A DNA stretch of 64,000 nt from assembly GCF_900108015.1 (NCBI RefSeq), contig NZ_FNVP01000009.1, positions 30,529-94,528 of the forward strand, read 5' to 3'. Shown here piece after piece: positions 45,865 through 55,246 of the stretch. The stretch is from Flavobacterium urumqiense (GTDB lineage Bacteria; Bacteroidota; Bacteroidia; Flavobacteriales; Flavobacteriaceae). The position numbers and the translations under genes were made by a program. Position 1 is the first letter of the stretch. Every line of letters starts with the position of its first letter. The notes below the pieces were generated by a model, which was not told the origin of the DNA, did no database searches, and saw nothing but the letters and a program-made list of their open reading frames with translations.

Positions 45865-46317
45865 ATGATTACACATCAAGATCCAATGCATATTCTTTTA
45901 GCCGATGATGACGAAGATGATCGCACTTTTTTTAGTGAAGCTATTACGGAGCTTAAAATGGATAATAAGCTGACTTTATTTAAAGATGGTAAAGATTTGA
46001 TGGATTATTTGGAGCTTCCTGATATCAAGTTGCCTCATATTTTATTTCTAGATTTAAATATGCCCGGGAAAACGGGAATAGATTGCCTAAAAGAAATTAG
46101 AGCTAATACTCGTTTTAAAGACGTTTCGGTTGCCATATATTCGACATCATCATCAGAAAAAGATATTGAAGATACCTTTATTGAAGGTGCCAATATTTAT
46201 ATAAAAAAACCAAATGATTTTTCTATGTTGAAAAAAGTCATTAAAGAGGTAATAAATATGAATTGGCAATTTCATACCTCAGGATTAAACATAGAAACCT
46301 TTTTCTTTAGCATTTAA
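45865..46317 (+). CDS. Single-domain response regulator
   Basis: The 150-aa receiver domain has the acidic pocket LLADDDEDD, phospho-acceptor D63 in LDLNMPG, a Thr/Ser at AIYSTSSSE and Lys in IYIKKPND. It has no output domain. It resembles Rcp1-type regulators that take phosphate from phytochrome-like or PAS kinases. The kinase gene starts 11 bases later. Confidence 0.92.
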   Translation: MITHQDPMHILLADDDEDDRTFFSEAITELKMDNKLTLFKDGKDLMDYLELPDIKLPHILFLDLNMPGKTGIDCLKEIRANTRFKDVSVAIYSTSSSEKDIEDTFIEGANIYIKKPNDFSMLKKVIKEVINMNWQFHTSGLNIETFFFSI

Positions 46318-46328
46318 TAAAAAAAGAG

Positions 46329-48125
46329 ATGAAATTTTTAAAATTATTTAAAAATTCTCAAGTATTCAAATTAGCCTTGGGTGTCGCTATTCTTGTCGTT
46401 TGTTATTTTGGGTCTAAGTTCTTTTCTCAGATGCAACGACTCACGTCAACACTTGAGTTAATCGCAAAATCCAATGAGACTCAATTGGAATTGGAGAAGC
46501 TTTTATCTATAATAAACAGCTACGATTATAGTTTACGTAATTATATTATTACCAAAGATGAATCCTATTTACAAAATCGATTTCTAAACAGAGGAATAAT
46601 CGAGGAAGGAATAAAGAAATTAAAAATCTTAACGGTAAATGATTCTGTAAGAAATAAAGATATTCTAACGCTTGAAAAACTTATTAACTATAGATTCAAA
46701 TTATTCAGAGAAACATTAATTGCTGCTAAAAGTAGTAATGTAGATCGATTAGGACTTAATTCTAAGTTGAAGAAAAGTAATGATTACACGGAAATGATGA
46801 AATTGTTTGTCTACAAAATAATTAATTCAGAACGATTAAAAACTAAATTTCAAAATTCGAATCATCAATTTGAACTGCAGGATTCGTTAATGACTGCCTT
46901 TCTATTAATTATTTTATCTCTTCTGATCCTGTTGCTTTCATTTAACAAAACCAATGGTGATATTGAAGACCTTAAGCAGGCAAATGATAAATTAATGTTG
47001 CTTAATGAATCATTTAATGCGGCTGAAAAAACGGCTGGTTTTGGTCATTGGATGGTTAATTTAGAAACAAATCAATATACTTTTTCAGACAATATGTTTC
47101 GGCTTATGGGAGTTGAACCCAATGCATTTGAATCCACTTTAGAAAATTCAATCAAATACTTACATCCCGATGATTTAGAATATGTCACGCAAGTTCATAA
47201 AGATTCTTTGGTCAATCATCAATCAACGTCGATAGTGTTTAGGTTTTTAACTGCATCTAATGAGGTAAAATATATCATGGGTGTTGGAAGTTTTACTAAA
47301 GACGGAAACGGCAATATGATTAAAATAGGGGTAAATTATGATATTACAGACCAGTATAAAAGAACGCTTGAACTGGAGGAAAATAATAAAGAGTTAAAAT
47401 ATATAAATTCAGAGCTTGAATCTTTTAATAATATTGTAAGTCATGATTTGCAGGAGCCACTTCGTAAGATCCAAATGTTTATTTCCAGAGTAGAAGAAAA
47501 AGAATTTGATGGGCTTTCACAGCAAGGAAGAGATTATTTTTCTAAAATTAGAATTGCAGCAAACAGAATGCAAACATTGCTTATTGATTTGGTTAATTAT
47601 TCCAGAACCATAAAGGGCGATAAAGTTTTTGTTGAAACAGATTTAAACAAAATTATATCCGATACTATCCAAGATTTGACAACAAATATTGAAGAGAAAA
47701 GTGCAATACTTCATATTGGACAATTACCAATAATTAAAGCAATTCCATTTCAGCTAAAACAGCTATTTATAAATTTAGTTTCAAATTCGCTAAAATACAG
47801 TCAGGAAGATAATATACCTCAAATCAACATCAATTCTGAAGTTATTACAGAGGAAGAAGTTTCTAATTACGAAATAATTAATAAGGAAGATTATTATAAA
47901 ATAGTAGTTGAAGATAATGGAATCGGCTTTAAACAAGAATATGCGGAAAAAATATTTCTTTTATTCAAACGTTTAGAAACTGATCCTAAATATTCAGGAA
48001 CAGGACTTGGTTTAGCTATTTGTAATCGAATTGTAGAAAATCACAAAGGATTTATTAAAGTAAAAAGTGAACCTAATCGTGGTTCAAAATTCTATATTTT
48101 CCTTCCTAAAGGAGATTTAGTTTAA
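46329..48125 (+). CDS. Membrane sensor histidine kinase (CHASE3-like, PAS, HisKA, HATPase)
   Basis: The 598-aa kinase has TM segments near residues 13-30 and 185-205. They bracket a helical periplasmic domain of CHASE3 size, followed by a PAS domain (~230-345, FGHWMVNLETNQYTFSDN...GVNYDITDQ). HisKA has H372 in IVSHDLQEPLRK, and the ATPase domain has N, G1 (VEDNGIGF) and G2 (YSGTGLGLAI) boxes. The partner is probably the response regulator just upstream. Confidence 0.92.
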   Translation: MKFLKLFKNSQVFKLALGVAILVVCYFGSKFFSQMQRLTSTLELIAKSNETQLELEKLLSIINSYDYSLRNYIITKDESYLQNRFLNRGIIEEGIKKLKILTVNDSVRNKDILTLEKLINYRFKLFRETLIAAKSSNVDRLGLNSKLKKSNDYTEMMKLFVYKIINSERLKTKFQNSNHQFELQDSLMTAFLLIILSLLILLLSFNKTNGDIEDLKQANDKLMLLNESFNAAEKTAGFGHWMVNLETNQYTFSDNMFRLMGVEPNAFESTLENSIKYLHPDDLEYVTQVHKDSLVNHQSTSIVFRFLTASNEVKYIMGVGSFTKDGNGNMIKIGVNYDITDQYKRTLELEENNKELKYINSELESFNNIVSHDLQEPLRKIQMFISRVEEKEFDGLSQQGRDYFSKIRIAANRMQTLLIDLVNYSRTIKGDKVFVETDLNKIISDTIQDLTTNIEEKSAILHIGQLPIIKAIPFQLKQLFINLVSNSLKYSQEDNIPQININSEVITEEEVSNYEIINKEDYYKIVVEDNGIGFKQEYAEKIFLLFKRLETDPKYSGTGLGLAICNRIVENHKGFIKVKSEPNRGSKFYIFLPKGDLV

Positions 48126-48156
48126 TTTTAATAATTTTCAAAAAAAACTATAGCTA

Positions 48157-48654
48157 ATGTTAATAATTTCGGTGGCAAAAACTAAAGATCTTAAATTAAT
48201 CAGAGAGATTGCATATGGTTCTTGGCCGGCTACTTATGGTGCGATTTTATCCAAAGAACAGATTGACTATATGCTCAATTTGTTTTATTCAGAGGAAACT
48301 TTAAGCGAGAATTTAAATGAAAAAGGCCATCATTTTATATTACTTCATGAAGATACTAATTGCATAGGATTTGCCTCGTTTGAGCATAATTATTTAAATA
48401 AAAATCATACTCGATTGCATAAAATTTATTTACTTGCGCAAGCGCAAGGCAAAGGAGCTGGAAAGTTGTTAATTGATACTGTTGAAAAATTAGCTACAGA
48501 AAATCATTCAGACGTTATTTCATTAAATGTAAATAAATTTAATAAAGCGCTTTCTTTTTATCAAAAAATTGGTTTTAAAGTGGTCGCTGAAGAAGTTATC
48601 GAATTAGATTTTGGTTATTTGATGGAAGATTACAAAATGGAAAAGAAATTGTAA
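48157..48654 (+). CDS. GNAT N-acetyltransferase
   Basis: The 165-aa protein has LHKIYLLAQAQGKGAGKLLID (acetyl-CoA loop) and VNKFNKALSFYQKIGFKVV. Substrate unknown. It lies 31 bases after the histidine kinase gene in the same direction. Confidence 0.88.
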   Translation: MLIISVAKTKDLKLIREIAYGSWPATYGAILSKEQIDYMLNLFYSEETLSENLNEKGHHFILLHEDTNCIGFASFEHNYLNKNHTRLHKIYLLAQAQGKGAGKLLIDTVEKLATENHSDVISLNVNKFNKALSFYQKIGFKVVAEEVIELDFGYLMEDYKMEKKL

Positions 48655-48780
48655 TTGTTTCTGAAATTGTAGTTTTTGCTAATAATTATGCAAGGATGAA
48701 TTTGCGGTAAAACTATATATTATCGTACATTTACTAGTAAGAATTTATCCAAACATATCGTTGTTTCAAATAAAGACAAA

Positions 48781-49872
48781 ATGAGTTTTAAATCAATATT
48801 ATTATTTTATTTACTTATTTTCAGTGTAGTATCTTGTTCTAAAAAAAGTACCGAAGAAACAAAACCTACTTTAGGAGATGTAACTGAAAGTGTTTATGCT
48901 TCAGGCGTTATTAAAGCGGATGGGCAATATACCGTTTTATCTACAGTCAGTGGAACACTGCAAAAAGTAAATGTTGTCGCTGGTCAGTCTATAGTAAAAG
49001 GACAATCACTATTTGAATTAGAAAGTGAAAAAGCGGAATTAAATACTGAAAATGCCCTATTAGCATATCAATTAAGTCAGCAAAGTAACCGCTACATTCA
49101 GGATAAAATTTCTGAAATGGAAATGAAAGTCCAGTCTGCCAAAGATAAACTAACCTTGGACGAATCAATTTATAATAGAAATAAAGTCATCAAAAACCAA
49201 GGTGGTATTTCGGAAGTTGATTTTGAAAGAGTAACATTAGCATATAAAAGTTCTAAAATCAATTATGAATCTGCCAAAAAACAATTGGGCCAACTCAAAG
49301 CACAATTAGAAAACGACCAAAATCGCAATCGCATCAATCTTAAAATCAATCAAAAATCACAAAGCGATTTCATTGTTAAAAGCGCCTTTTCAGGGGAATT
49401 ATTCGATGTATTGGTAAAAGAAGGAAGTCTGATCACTCCGCAAACTCCTTTGGCAATTATAGGTAAAGCAGGTTCTTTTTTATTGGAATTAGAAGTAGAT
49501 GAAAATGACATGGTACACGTTACGCTGGGGCAAAAAGTACTGGTGACGATGGACAGTTATAAAGGTCAGGTTTTTGACGCAGTTGTCGATAAAATTTATC
49601 CTATCATGGAGGAGCGTTCCCGTACTTTTAAAATTGAAGCTCATTTTATAAAACGACCTCATAAATTATATCCCAACCTTACCGCTGAAGCGAATATTAT
49701 CATTCAGGTAAAGAAAAATGCAATCACGATTCCTAAGTCTTATTTAATTCAAAACAAATATGTTTTAGTAAATAAAGATGAAAAGCGGGAAGTGAAAATA
49801 GGTTTGAGTGATTATCAGAAAGTAGAGATTTTAGAAGGATTAAAAGCTGAAGAAACAATTTATATGCCTTAG
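48781..49872 (+). CDS. Efflux periplasmic adaptor lipoprotein (HlyD/MacA-like)
   Basis: The 363-aa protein has a lipoprotein signal (lipobox VVSC, Cys20), a lipoyl-like half (GTLQKVNVVAGQSIVKGQ), a long coiled coil (~80-190), the second lipoyl half (GELFDVLVKEGSLITPQTPL) and a beta-barrel domain. It links inner-membrane exporters to the outer membrane. Followed after two bases by a permease gene and an ATPase gene, so the three form one tripartite-type exporter. Confidence 0.88.
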   Translation: MSFKSILLFYLLIFSVVSCSKKSTEETKPTLGDVTESVYASGVIKADGQYTVLSTVSGTLQKVNVVAGQSIVKGQSLFELESEKAELNTENALLAYQLSQQSNRYIQDKISEMEMKVQSAKDKLTLDESIYNRNKVIKNQGGISEVDFERVTLAYKSSKINYESAKKQLGQLKAQLENDQNRNRINLKINQKSQSDFIVKSAFSGELFDVLVKEGSLITPQTPLAIIGKAGSFLLELEVDENDMVHVTLGQKVLVTMDSYKGQVFDAVVDKIYPIMEERSRTFKIEAHFIKRPHKLYPNLTAEANIIIQVKKNAITIPKSYLIQNKYVLVNKDEKREVKIGLSDYQKVEILEGLKAEETIYMP

Positions 49873-49874
49873 TA

Positions 49875-51131
49875 ATGAACTTCAAATTAATTTTAAATAT
49901 TGCGCTACATTTGCTTCGAGCCAGACTAAAACAAACTATTGTTGCGGCTGTAGGAGTAACTTTTGGTATCGCCATGTTTATTTCTTTGGTTAGTTTTATG
50001 CATGGTTTAAATGATTTATTGGATGGATTAATGCTTAATAGAACGCCTCATGTTCTTTTGTATAACGAAATTAAACCTTCTGAAAAGCAACCTGTTTCAT
50101 TGGCTGATGATTATAAAAATAACGTCAATTTTATTCATTCTATAAAACCAAAAGACAGAGGGAAATCTATTTACAATGGTAAAACGATTATTAAAGTTTT
50201 AAAAGAAGATGCACGTATTATTGATGTTGCGCCAAAAGTTACAACGCCAGTTTTTTTTAATTCTGGAACCATTGAAATTTCCGGAATCGTTAACGGTATT
50301 GATGTTTTACCGGAAGAGAAATTATTTAAAATCAGCGACTATATCATCGAAGGGAAAGTAGCTGATTTGCTCCAGAATAACAGTATTATTATAGGAAAAG
50401 GATTGGCAGATAAAATGTTGCTTTCAAAAGGAGATATTATTAAAATCACTACTTCTAAAGGGAATTTGGCCTCTTTGAAAATCGTTGGAATCTCTGAAAT
50501 TGGTATTGCCGAAATTGATAATACGATGAGTTATACTTCATTGGCCACAGTCCAAAAAATCTTAGGAGAACCCACAAATTATATTACTGATATACAAATT
50601 AAACTTTTTGATATGGCTTCGACTCCTGCTGTTGCAAAAGAGTTTAGGGATAAGTTCAACTTGGATACCATCGATTACCAAACAGCAAACTCACAGTTTG
50701 AAACCGGAAGTACAGTACGGAGTATTATTTCCTATGCAGTAGGCGTAGTGTTGCTTATTGTGGCTGGTTTTGGAATTTACAATATCCTAAATATGATGAT
50801 TTATGAAAAAATGGATAGTATTGCGATTCTAAAAGCAACAGGTTTTTCCGGGAATGATGTTAAATGGATTTTTGTATCACTTTCTATTATTATAGGACTT
50901 GCCGGGGGATTATTTGGATTGTTATTTGGCTATATTTTCTCTTCCATTATAGATGTAATTCCATTTGAAACGGCTTCGTTGCCCACAATCAAAACCTATC
51001 CCATAAATTACAATCCGTTGTTTTATGTTATCGGAATTACTTTTGCATTATTTACCACTACAATTGCAGGACTTTTCCCTGCGTTGAAAGCCAGTAAAGT
51101 TGATCCAGTAGAAATAATCAGAGGAAAATAA
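49875..51131 (+). CDS. ABC transporter permease, FtsX/LolE/MacB type
   Basis: The 418-aa protein has one N-terminal membrane helix (VAAVGVTFGIAMFISLVSF), a large periplasmic domain (~45-285) and three C-terminal helices (SIISYAVGVVLLIVAGFGIYNI, VSLSIIIGLAGGLFGLLFGYI, YVIGITFALFTTTIAGLFPA). The end KASKVDPVEIIRGK is the classic FtsX-domain tail. Mechanotransmission-type exporter permease with unknown cargo. Confidence 0.92.
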   Translation: MNFKLILNIALHLLRARLKQTIVAAVGVTFGIAMFISLVSFMHGLNDLLDGLMLNRTPHVLLYNEIKPSEKQPVSLADDYKNNVNFIHSIKPKDRGKSIYNGKTIIKVLKEDARIIDVAPKVTTPVFFNSGTIEISGIVNGIDVLPEEKLFKISDYIIEGKVADLLQNNSIIIGKGLADKMLLSKGDIIKITTSKGNLASLKIVGISEIGIAEIDNTMSYTSLATVQKILGEPTNYITDIQIKLFDMASTPAVAKEFRDKFNLDTIDYQTANSQFETGSTVRSIISYAVGVVLLIVAGFGIYNILNMMIYEKMDSIAILKATGFSGNDVKWIFVSLSIIIGLAGGLFGLLFGYIFSSIIDVIPFETASLPTIKTYPINYNPLFYVIGITFALFTTTIAGLFPALKASKVDPVEIIRGK

Positions 51132-51133
51132 CG

Positions 51134-51814
51134 ATGGAGAACAACAAAGTTTTAGAGGCGGTTGGTTTGAGTAAATATTTTTATGACCCTGTGAAATTTA
51201 AGGTCTTAAAAGAAATTAACGTGAGTATTAATCATGGTGATTTTGTCTCAATCGTGGGAAAATCGGGTTGCGGAAAATCGACCTTGTTGTATTTGCTTTC
51301 TACGATGGATACAGATTATGACGGTCAGATATTTATTCATAAAGAACTTGTTACTGGAAAAACCGACAAAGAGCTAGCATTAATACGGAATGAGAAGATA
51401 GGTTTTGTATTTCAGTTTCATTATTTGCTAGCGGAATATAATGTCTTGAAAAATGTCATGCTTCCGGGAATGAAATTGGGTAAATACTCCAATCAGGAAA
51501 TCGAACATCGAGCGATGAAACATTTGAAAACATTGGATATGGAAGATCAAGCCTTAAAAATGCCAAATCAATTAAGCGGAGGACAAAAACAACGTGTAGC
51601 TATTGCGCGCGCTTTAATAAATGATCCGCAAATTATTATGGGTGATGAGCCTACAGGAAATTTAGACAAGAAAAATAGCGACTTGGTTTTTGATATTTTT
51701 AATAAATTGACGCAAGAACAAAATCAGACGTTATTAGTTGTTACCCACGATACTGATTTTGCTGAACGGACTAATAGAATCATTACCATGGAAGATGGGA
51801 AAGTAATTTTGTAA
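51134..51814 (+). CDS. ABC transporter ATP-binding protein, LolD/MacB type
   Basis: The 226-aa ATPase has Walker A GKSGCGKST, Q-loop VFQFHYLL, signature LSGGQKQRVAIARAL and Walker B IIMGDEPTGNLD. Size and sequence match the LolD/MacB class that partners FtsX-type permeases. Two bases after the permease gene. Confidence 0.95.
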   Translation: MENNKVLEAVGLSKYFYDPVKFKVLKEINVSINHGDFVSIVGKSGCGKSTLLYLLSTMDTDYDGQIFIHKELVTGKTDKELALIRNEKIGFVFQFHYLLAEYNVLKNVMLPGMKLGKYSNQEIEHRAMKHLKTLDMEDQALKMPNQLSGGQKQRVAIARALINDPQIIMGDEPTGNLDKKNSDLVFDIFNKLTQEQNQTLLVVTHDTDFAERTNRIITMEDGKVIL

Positions 51815-51818
51815 CTGC

Positions 51819-52388
51819 TTATTTAACTATAATTTCGTGTTTGTAAAGCAATCCTTTTATGCCTTCTACAGAAAAAACAGCTTTCTTAACTTTCGTCTTG
51901 GTTGGATCAATAGTGTAATTGTAGCTTGTTTTAAAATTAGCTTTATTAGCAATTGCTTTTGCAAATTCAGCTCGGTATAAATCGCAATTTTCAAATAGTA
52001 CTTCAGTCAAATCGGTAGACATAAAATCGACTGCAATTAAACTACAATTAGTAAAGGATGTTCCTTTGATTTTTAAAGTATAAAATTTGGAAAAATCCAA
52101 AATACAATCATTAAAGGTAATTTCGAAAATTAATTTGTCGCACATTGCAAAATTTACTTCTTTGATTTCGCAACGATTGAAAATCGCGGTTCTAAAGGCT
52201 ACATAGTTAATCTTTGCATTGCTAAAAGTACAATCATTGAAGGTACAGTCAATAAAAGTTACTGCGAGAAATATACATTGAGAGAAATTACAATTCGTAA
52301 AAGTACAACACTCAAATTCCTTAAAATTTACTTCTTCCTCGCGATAAATGATGTTATTATATTCAATATCTAGAAAATATTCTGGCAT
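51819..52388 (-). CDS. Pentapeptide-repeat protein
   Basis: The 189-aa protein is built of pentapeptide repeats of the A(D/N)LxX type, here rich in Cys and Phe: CTFTNCNFSQCIF, CTFNDCTFSNAKI, TSFTNCSLIAVDF, VLFENCDLYRAEF. They predict a right-handed quadrilateral beta helix. Some family members protect gyrase (Qnr/MfpA); nothing here proves that role. Convergent with the exporter operon, four bases away. Confidence 0.9.
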   Translation of the reverse strand: MPEYFLDIEYNNIIYREEEVNFKEFECCTFTNCNFSQCIFLAVTFIDCTFNDCTFSNAKINYVAFRTAIFNRCEIKEVNFAMCDKLIFEITFNDCILDFSKFYTLKIKGTSFTNCSLIAVDFMSTDLTEVLFENCDLYRAEFAKAIANKANFKTSYNYTIDPTKTKVKKAVFSVEGIKGLLYKHEIIVK

Positions 52389-52491
52389 TTATGGGTTTTA
52401 AATTCAAGTTTAGGTCGATTATTTTGCGCAACAAAGAAACAAAATTCTAAACCTATACTATTCAGAATTTGAAATAATTATTTTTAATATA

Positions 52492-52926
52492 TTAAACTCT
52501 GTCAAAATCTCCTTTCCAATTAATAATGGCTTTTTTAATTGCTTTTCCCGAAAGATTTTCATTCAACGTTCTTTCCGTAAGTGAAGGAAGTTCTTCATCT
52601 GGTGCAAATCGTAGCGCAAACAATTGGTCGTCATTTAATTGGTATTCAAAATCCTCCAATCTTTTACCTGTAATAGAAAAATAGCGGTACCGAAGTTCCA
52701 GTCGTACAATACGGTTTTGCAAAGTCAATGCATAATGTTGGCGCAACATGAACGCCAGACAAAACAGAACAACGAAAATAGCACTGATGAAAGTCCAAAT
52801 CAATTGGTCTTCGGTGGTACAACTAAAATACACGCTGAAGGCCAAAAAAATCATTATAATAGGATAATAAACAAAATGATGAGGAGGGTAATACCGAATA
52901 TGATTTTTATAGGATTGTGTTTCCAT
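52492..52926 (-). CDS. DUF6526 family membrane protein
   Basis: The 144-aa protein has two membrane segments (HHFVYYPIIMIFLAFSVYF and IWTFISAIFVVLFCLAFML), followed by a soluble part with ALTLQNRIVRLELRYRYFSITGKRLE. This pattern matches the Bacteroidota DUF6526 family. Function unknown. Confidence 0.82.
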   Translation of the reverse strand: METQSYKNHIRYYPPHHFVYYPIIMIFLAFSVYFSCTTEDQLIWTFISAIFVVLFCLAFMLRQHYALTLQNRIVRLELRYRYFSITGKRLEDFEYQLNDDQLFALRFAPDEELPSLTERTLNENLSGKAIKKAIINWKGDFDRV

Positions 52927-53098
52927 GATTTTATTTAAAGTTTTTTAAAGATAGTCAAAACAACTTATTTGAAAGCAAACAGGATTTTTAATTGTGAAAA
53001 AAACAAAAATTATATAAGTTTAGAATTTTATAAATCCTTTATTAATTATATAACTTCTAACTAAAATAAATTCCATAAATTTATTAAAAATTAAAATT

Positions 53099-54142
53099 AT
53101 GATAGCAACGAAAGGGTATGCAGTACAGGATGCTAAGACAGATTTAGCTCCTTGGAATTTTGAAAGACGTGAAATAGGGCCGCATGATGTACAATTTGAT
53201 ATTCAATTTTGTGGTGTTTGTCATAGTGATCTTCACCAAATTAAAGACGATTGGGGTGGCGGTATTTATCCAATGGTTCCAGGACATGAAATCGTAGGTA
53301 AGGTTATAAAAGTTGGAACTCATGTAAAAAAGTTTAAGGTAGGTGATTTAGCCGGGACTGGTTGTTTGGTAGATTCTTGTAGAACTTGTGAAAACTGTCA
53401 AGAAGGTTTGGAGCAGTTTTGCATAAACGGGAGTACAGCAACCTATAACAGTTTAGAACAGGATGGAAAAACTCCTACTTACGGAGGCTATTCTAATACT
53501 ATTGTGGTGCATGAAGATTTTGTATTGCATGTTTCTGATAAATTAGACTTAGCTGCTGTAGCCCCTTTATTGTGTGCAGGAATTACAACATATTCGCCAT
53601 TAAAACATTGGAAAGTAGGGAAAGGACACAAACTGGCAGTGTTAGGATTGGGTGGTTTAGGTCACATGGCAGTTAAATTTGGCGTTGCTTTTGGTGCCGA
53701 AGTAACAGTGTTAAGTACATCTCCAAATAAAGAAGCTGATGCAAAAAAGTTGGGAGCACATCATTTTGTAGTAACTAAAGATGCGGAACAATTAAAAAGT
53801 GTAACAGGGAAATTTGATTTTATTCTGGATACGGTTTCTGCACCACACGATTTAAATTTGTATCTTTCATTATTAAGAAGAGATGGTGTTCATATTTGTG
53901 TAGGTGTTCCTCCTACGCCATATGAAGTTCATGCTTTTAGCTTAATTGGAGGCAGAAAAAGTCTTGTTGGTTCTTTGATAGGAGGATTGCCGGAAACTCA
54001 GGAAATGTTGGATTATTGCGCGGAGAAAGGAATTGTTTCTGAAATTGAAATGATTGATATAAAAAATGTGCACGAAGCTTATGACAGAATGACAAAAGGA
54101 GACGTTCGTTATCGCTTTGTTATTGATATGGCTACATTGTAA
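53099..54142 (+). CDS. Zinc-dependent alcohol dehydrogenase (YahK-like)
   Basis: The 347-aa MDR protein has the catalytic zinc site (CGVCHSDLHQ, GHEIVG) and the structural zinc cysteines in GCLVDSCRTCENCQEG plus the following QFC. The cofactor motif is VLGLGGLGHMAVKF. It resembles E. coli YahK and other cinnamyl-type aldehyde reductases, usually NADPH-dependent. It is the last clearly chromosomal gene before the prophage-like region. Confidence 0.93.
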   Translation: MIATKGYAVQDAKTDLAPWNFERREIGPHDVQFDIQFCGVCHSDLHQIKDDWGGGIYPMVPGHEIVGKVIKVGTHVKKFKVGDLAGTGCLVDSCRTCENCQEGLEQFCINGSTATYNSLEQDGKTPTYGGYSNTIVVHEDFVLHVSDKLDLAAVAPLLCAGITTYSPLKHWKVGKGHKLAVLGLGGLGHMAVKFGVAFGAEVTVLSTSPNKEADAKKLGAHHFVVTKDAEQLKSVTGKFDFILDTVSAPHDLNLYLSLLRRDGVHICVGVPPTPYEVHAFSLIGGRKSLVGSLIGGLPETQEMLDYCAEKGIVSEIEMIDIKNVHEAYDRMTKGDVRYRFVIDMATL

Positions 54143-54158
54143 AGCAATTATAAAAAGC

Positions 54159-54194
54159 AAAAACCCTAAACATTTTAGTACTGTTTAGGGTTTT
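54159..54194 (+). terminator. Terminator of the alcohol dehydrogenase gene
   Basis: AAAACCCTAAACA and TGTTTAGGGTTTT form a 13-bp stem, A-rich before and T-rich after. Confidence 0.9.
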
Positions 54195-54250
54195 AATTTG
54201 TGACCTTGACTGTAAATCAACATTAACCATATCTATTTGAATATCAGTAT

Positions 54251-54379
54251 TCATATTTGCTTAGTGGGAAGTTTGTGGGAAGTTTTATCAATTAACTCTT
54301 TTAATCGCTCGATCAGTTCGCTGTCATTGTCGCCAATGATTACATTCAAATGATCTTCTTCATTATCGTTATTTTTCAT
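54251..54379 (-). CDS. Small hypothetical protein, 42 aa
   Basis: A short acidic protein (begins MKNNDNEEDHLNVIIGDNDS, then a helix and TSHKLPTKQI), with an ATG 21 bases after the BRCT gene in the same direction. It is plausible because it continues the tight leftward series, but it is not recognised. Its end contains the tandem repeat that codes SHKLPT. Confidence 0.4.
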   Translation of the reverse strand: MKNNDNEEDHLNVIIGDNDSELIERLKELIDKTSHKLPTKQI

Positions 54380-54399
54380 ATTTATGTTTAAAAAGAAGT

Positions 54400-54933
54400 T
54401 TACACTAATTTAAATAATTTCAAAAATTCATTTTCTGTTACCAAATCAAGCCCCATATCTTCAGCAGTCATTATTTTAGACGGCCCTGGGTTATTTCCAA
54501 CAATTAATACTTGAGTCTTTTTACCGACGCCCGTATCTACATCGGCTCCAACCTCCCAAAGTAGTTTAGATATTTCGTTACGGTCTGCGAAATATTTAAA
54601 ATCGCCTGTAATCACGACTTTTTTACCATAAAAGAAATGTGATTTATCTTCGACATCTTTTTTTGGATATAAATATTGTTTTTCTAATTTTTTTTCAGAA
54701 AAGGAAATTATTTCTTCTTGAGTGTAGTTAATTGTATTTTCTGATTTTTTTCTTGAGGTAGTTACTCTTTCAGTTTGAAGATTATAACTTTCTTGTTGTG
54801 ATTTGAGGTAACTGTATTTTTTATATATCTCATGATAATTAGTTTCCATAATTTGGGAGTGTTTTTTAATCTTATTATTTGAAATAAATAAATAAATTGA
54901 AAATATGATTAATCCAAATGTTAAAAATTCCAT
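54400..54933 (-). CDS. Membrane-anchored BRCT domain protein
   Basis: The 177-aa protein has an N-terminal membrane helix (FLTFGLIIFSIYLFIS, residues ~3-18), then a charged helical linker (~20-95), then a BRCT domain (~100-177): FYGKKVVITGDFKYFADRNEISKLLWEVGADVDTGVGKKTQVLIVGNNPGPSK...LVTENEFLKL. The BRCT domain resembles that of NAD-dependent DNA ligases and phage or plasmid BRCT proteins. A tethered BRCT is unusual and could recruit DNA-related proteins to the membrane; that is inference. Confidence 0.85.
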   Translation of the reverse strand: MEFLTFGLIIFSIYLFISNNKIKKHSQIMETNYHEIYKKYSYLKSQQESYNLQTERVTTSRKKSENTINYTQEEIISFSEKKLEKQYLYPKKDVEDKSHFFYGKKVVITGDFKYFADRNEISKLLWEVGADVDTGVGKKTQVLIVGNNPGPSKIMTAEDMGLDLVTENEFLKLFKLV

Positions 54934-54976
54934 AGTTTAAAGTGTAATTAGTTATTTTAAATCATCTTTTTTAGGT

Positions 54977-55240
54977 TTACTCTTTTATATTCTGGACAAG
55001 CATATAATCACCTTGATCATTAAGTAAATCTTTTAATGGCATATCTGGATAAACACGCAATAGTTTATTTATAATTTCCGTGTATAATTCCACCCAACTT
55101 CCAAATACTTTAGAAAGTTGTGAATGCTCTTGGTCATAATCTTCTAAAAAACCTTTTGCGATATCTGGCTGCTTAATACTTAATCCGTGATCTTTAACAA
55201 TGCTTTTTATTTTCTCCCAATCTTTAAATTCAGTTTCCAT
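54977..55240 (-). CDS. Hypothetical protein in the repressor operon, 87 aa
   Basis: An acidic helical protein with FKDWEKIKSIVKDHGLSIKQ and FGSWVELYTEIINKLLRVYP. No family is recognised. It starts six bases after the repressor gene stop, so it is probably co-expressed in the lysogenic state. Confidence 0.6.
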   Translation of the reverse strand: METEFKDWEKIKSIVKDHGLSIKQPDIAKGFLEDYDQEHSQLSKVFGSWVELYTEIINKLLRVYPDMPLKDLLNDQGDYMLVQNIKE

Positions 55241-55246
55241 ACTATT

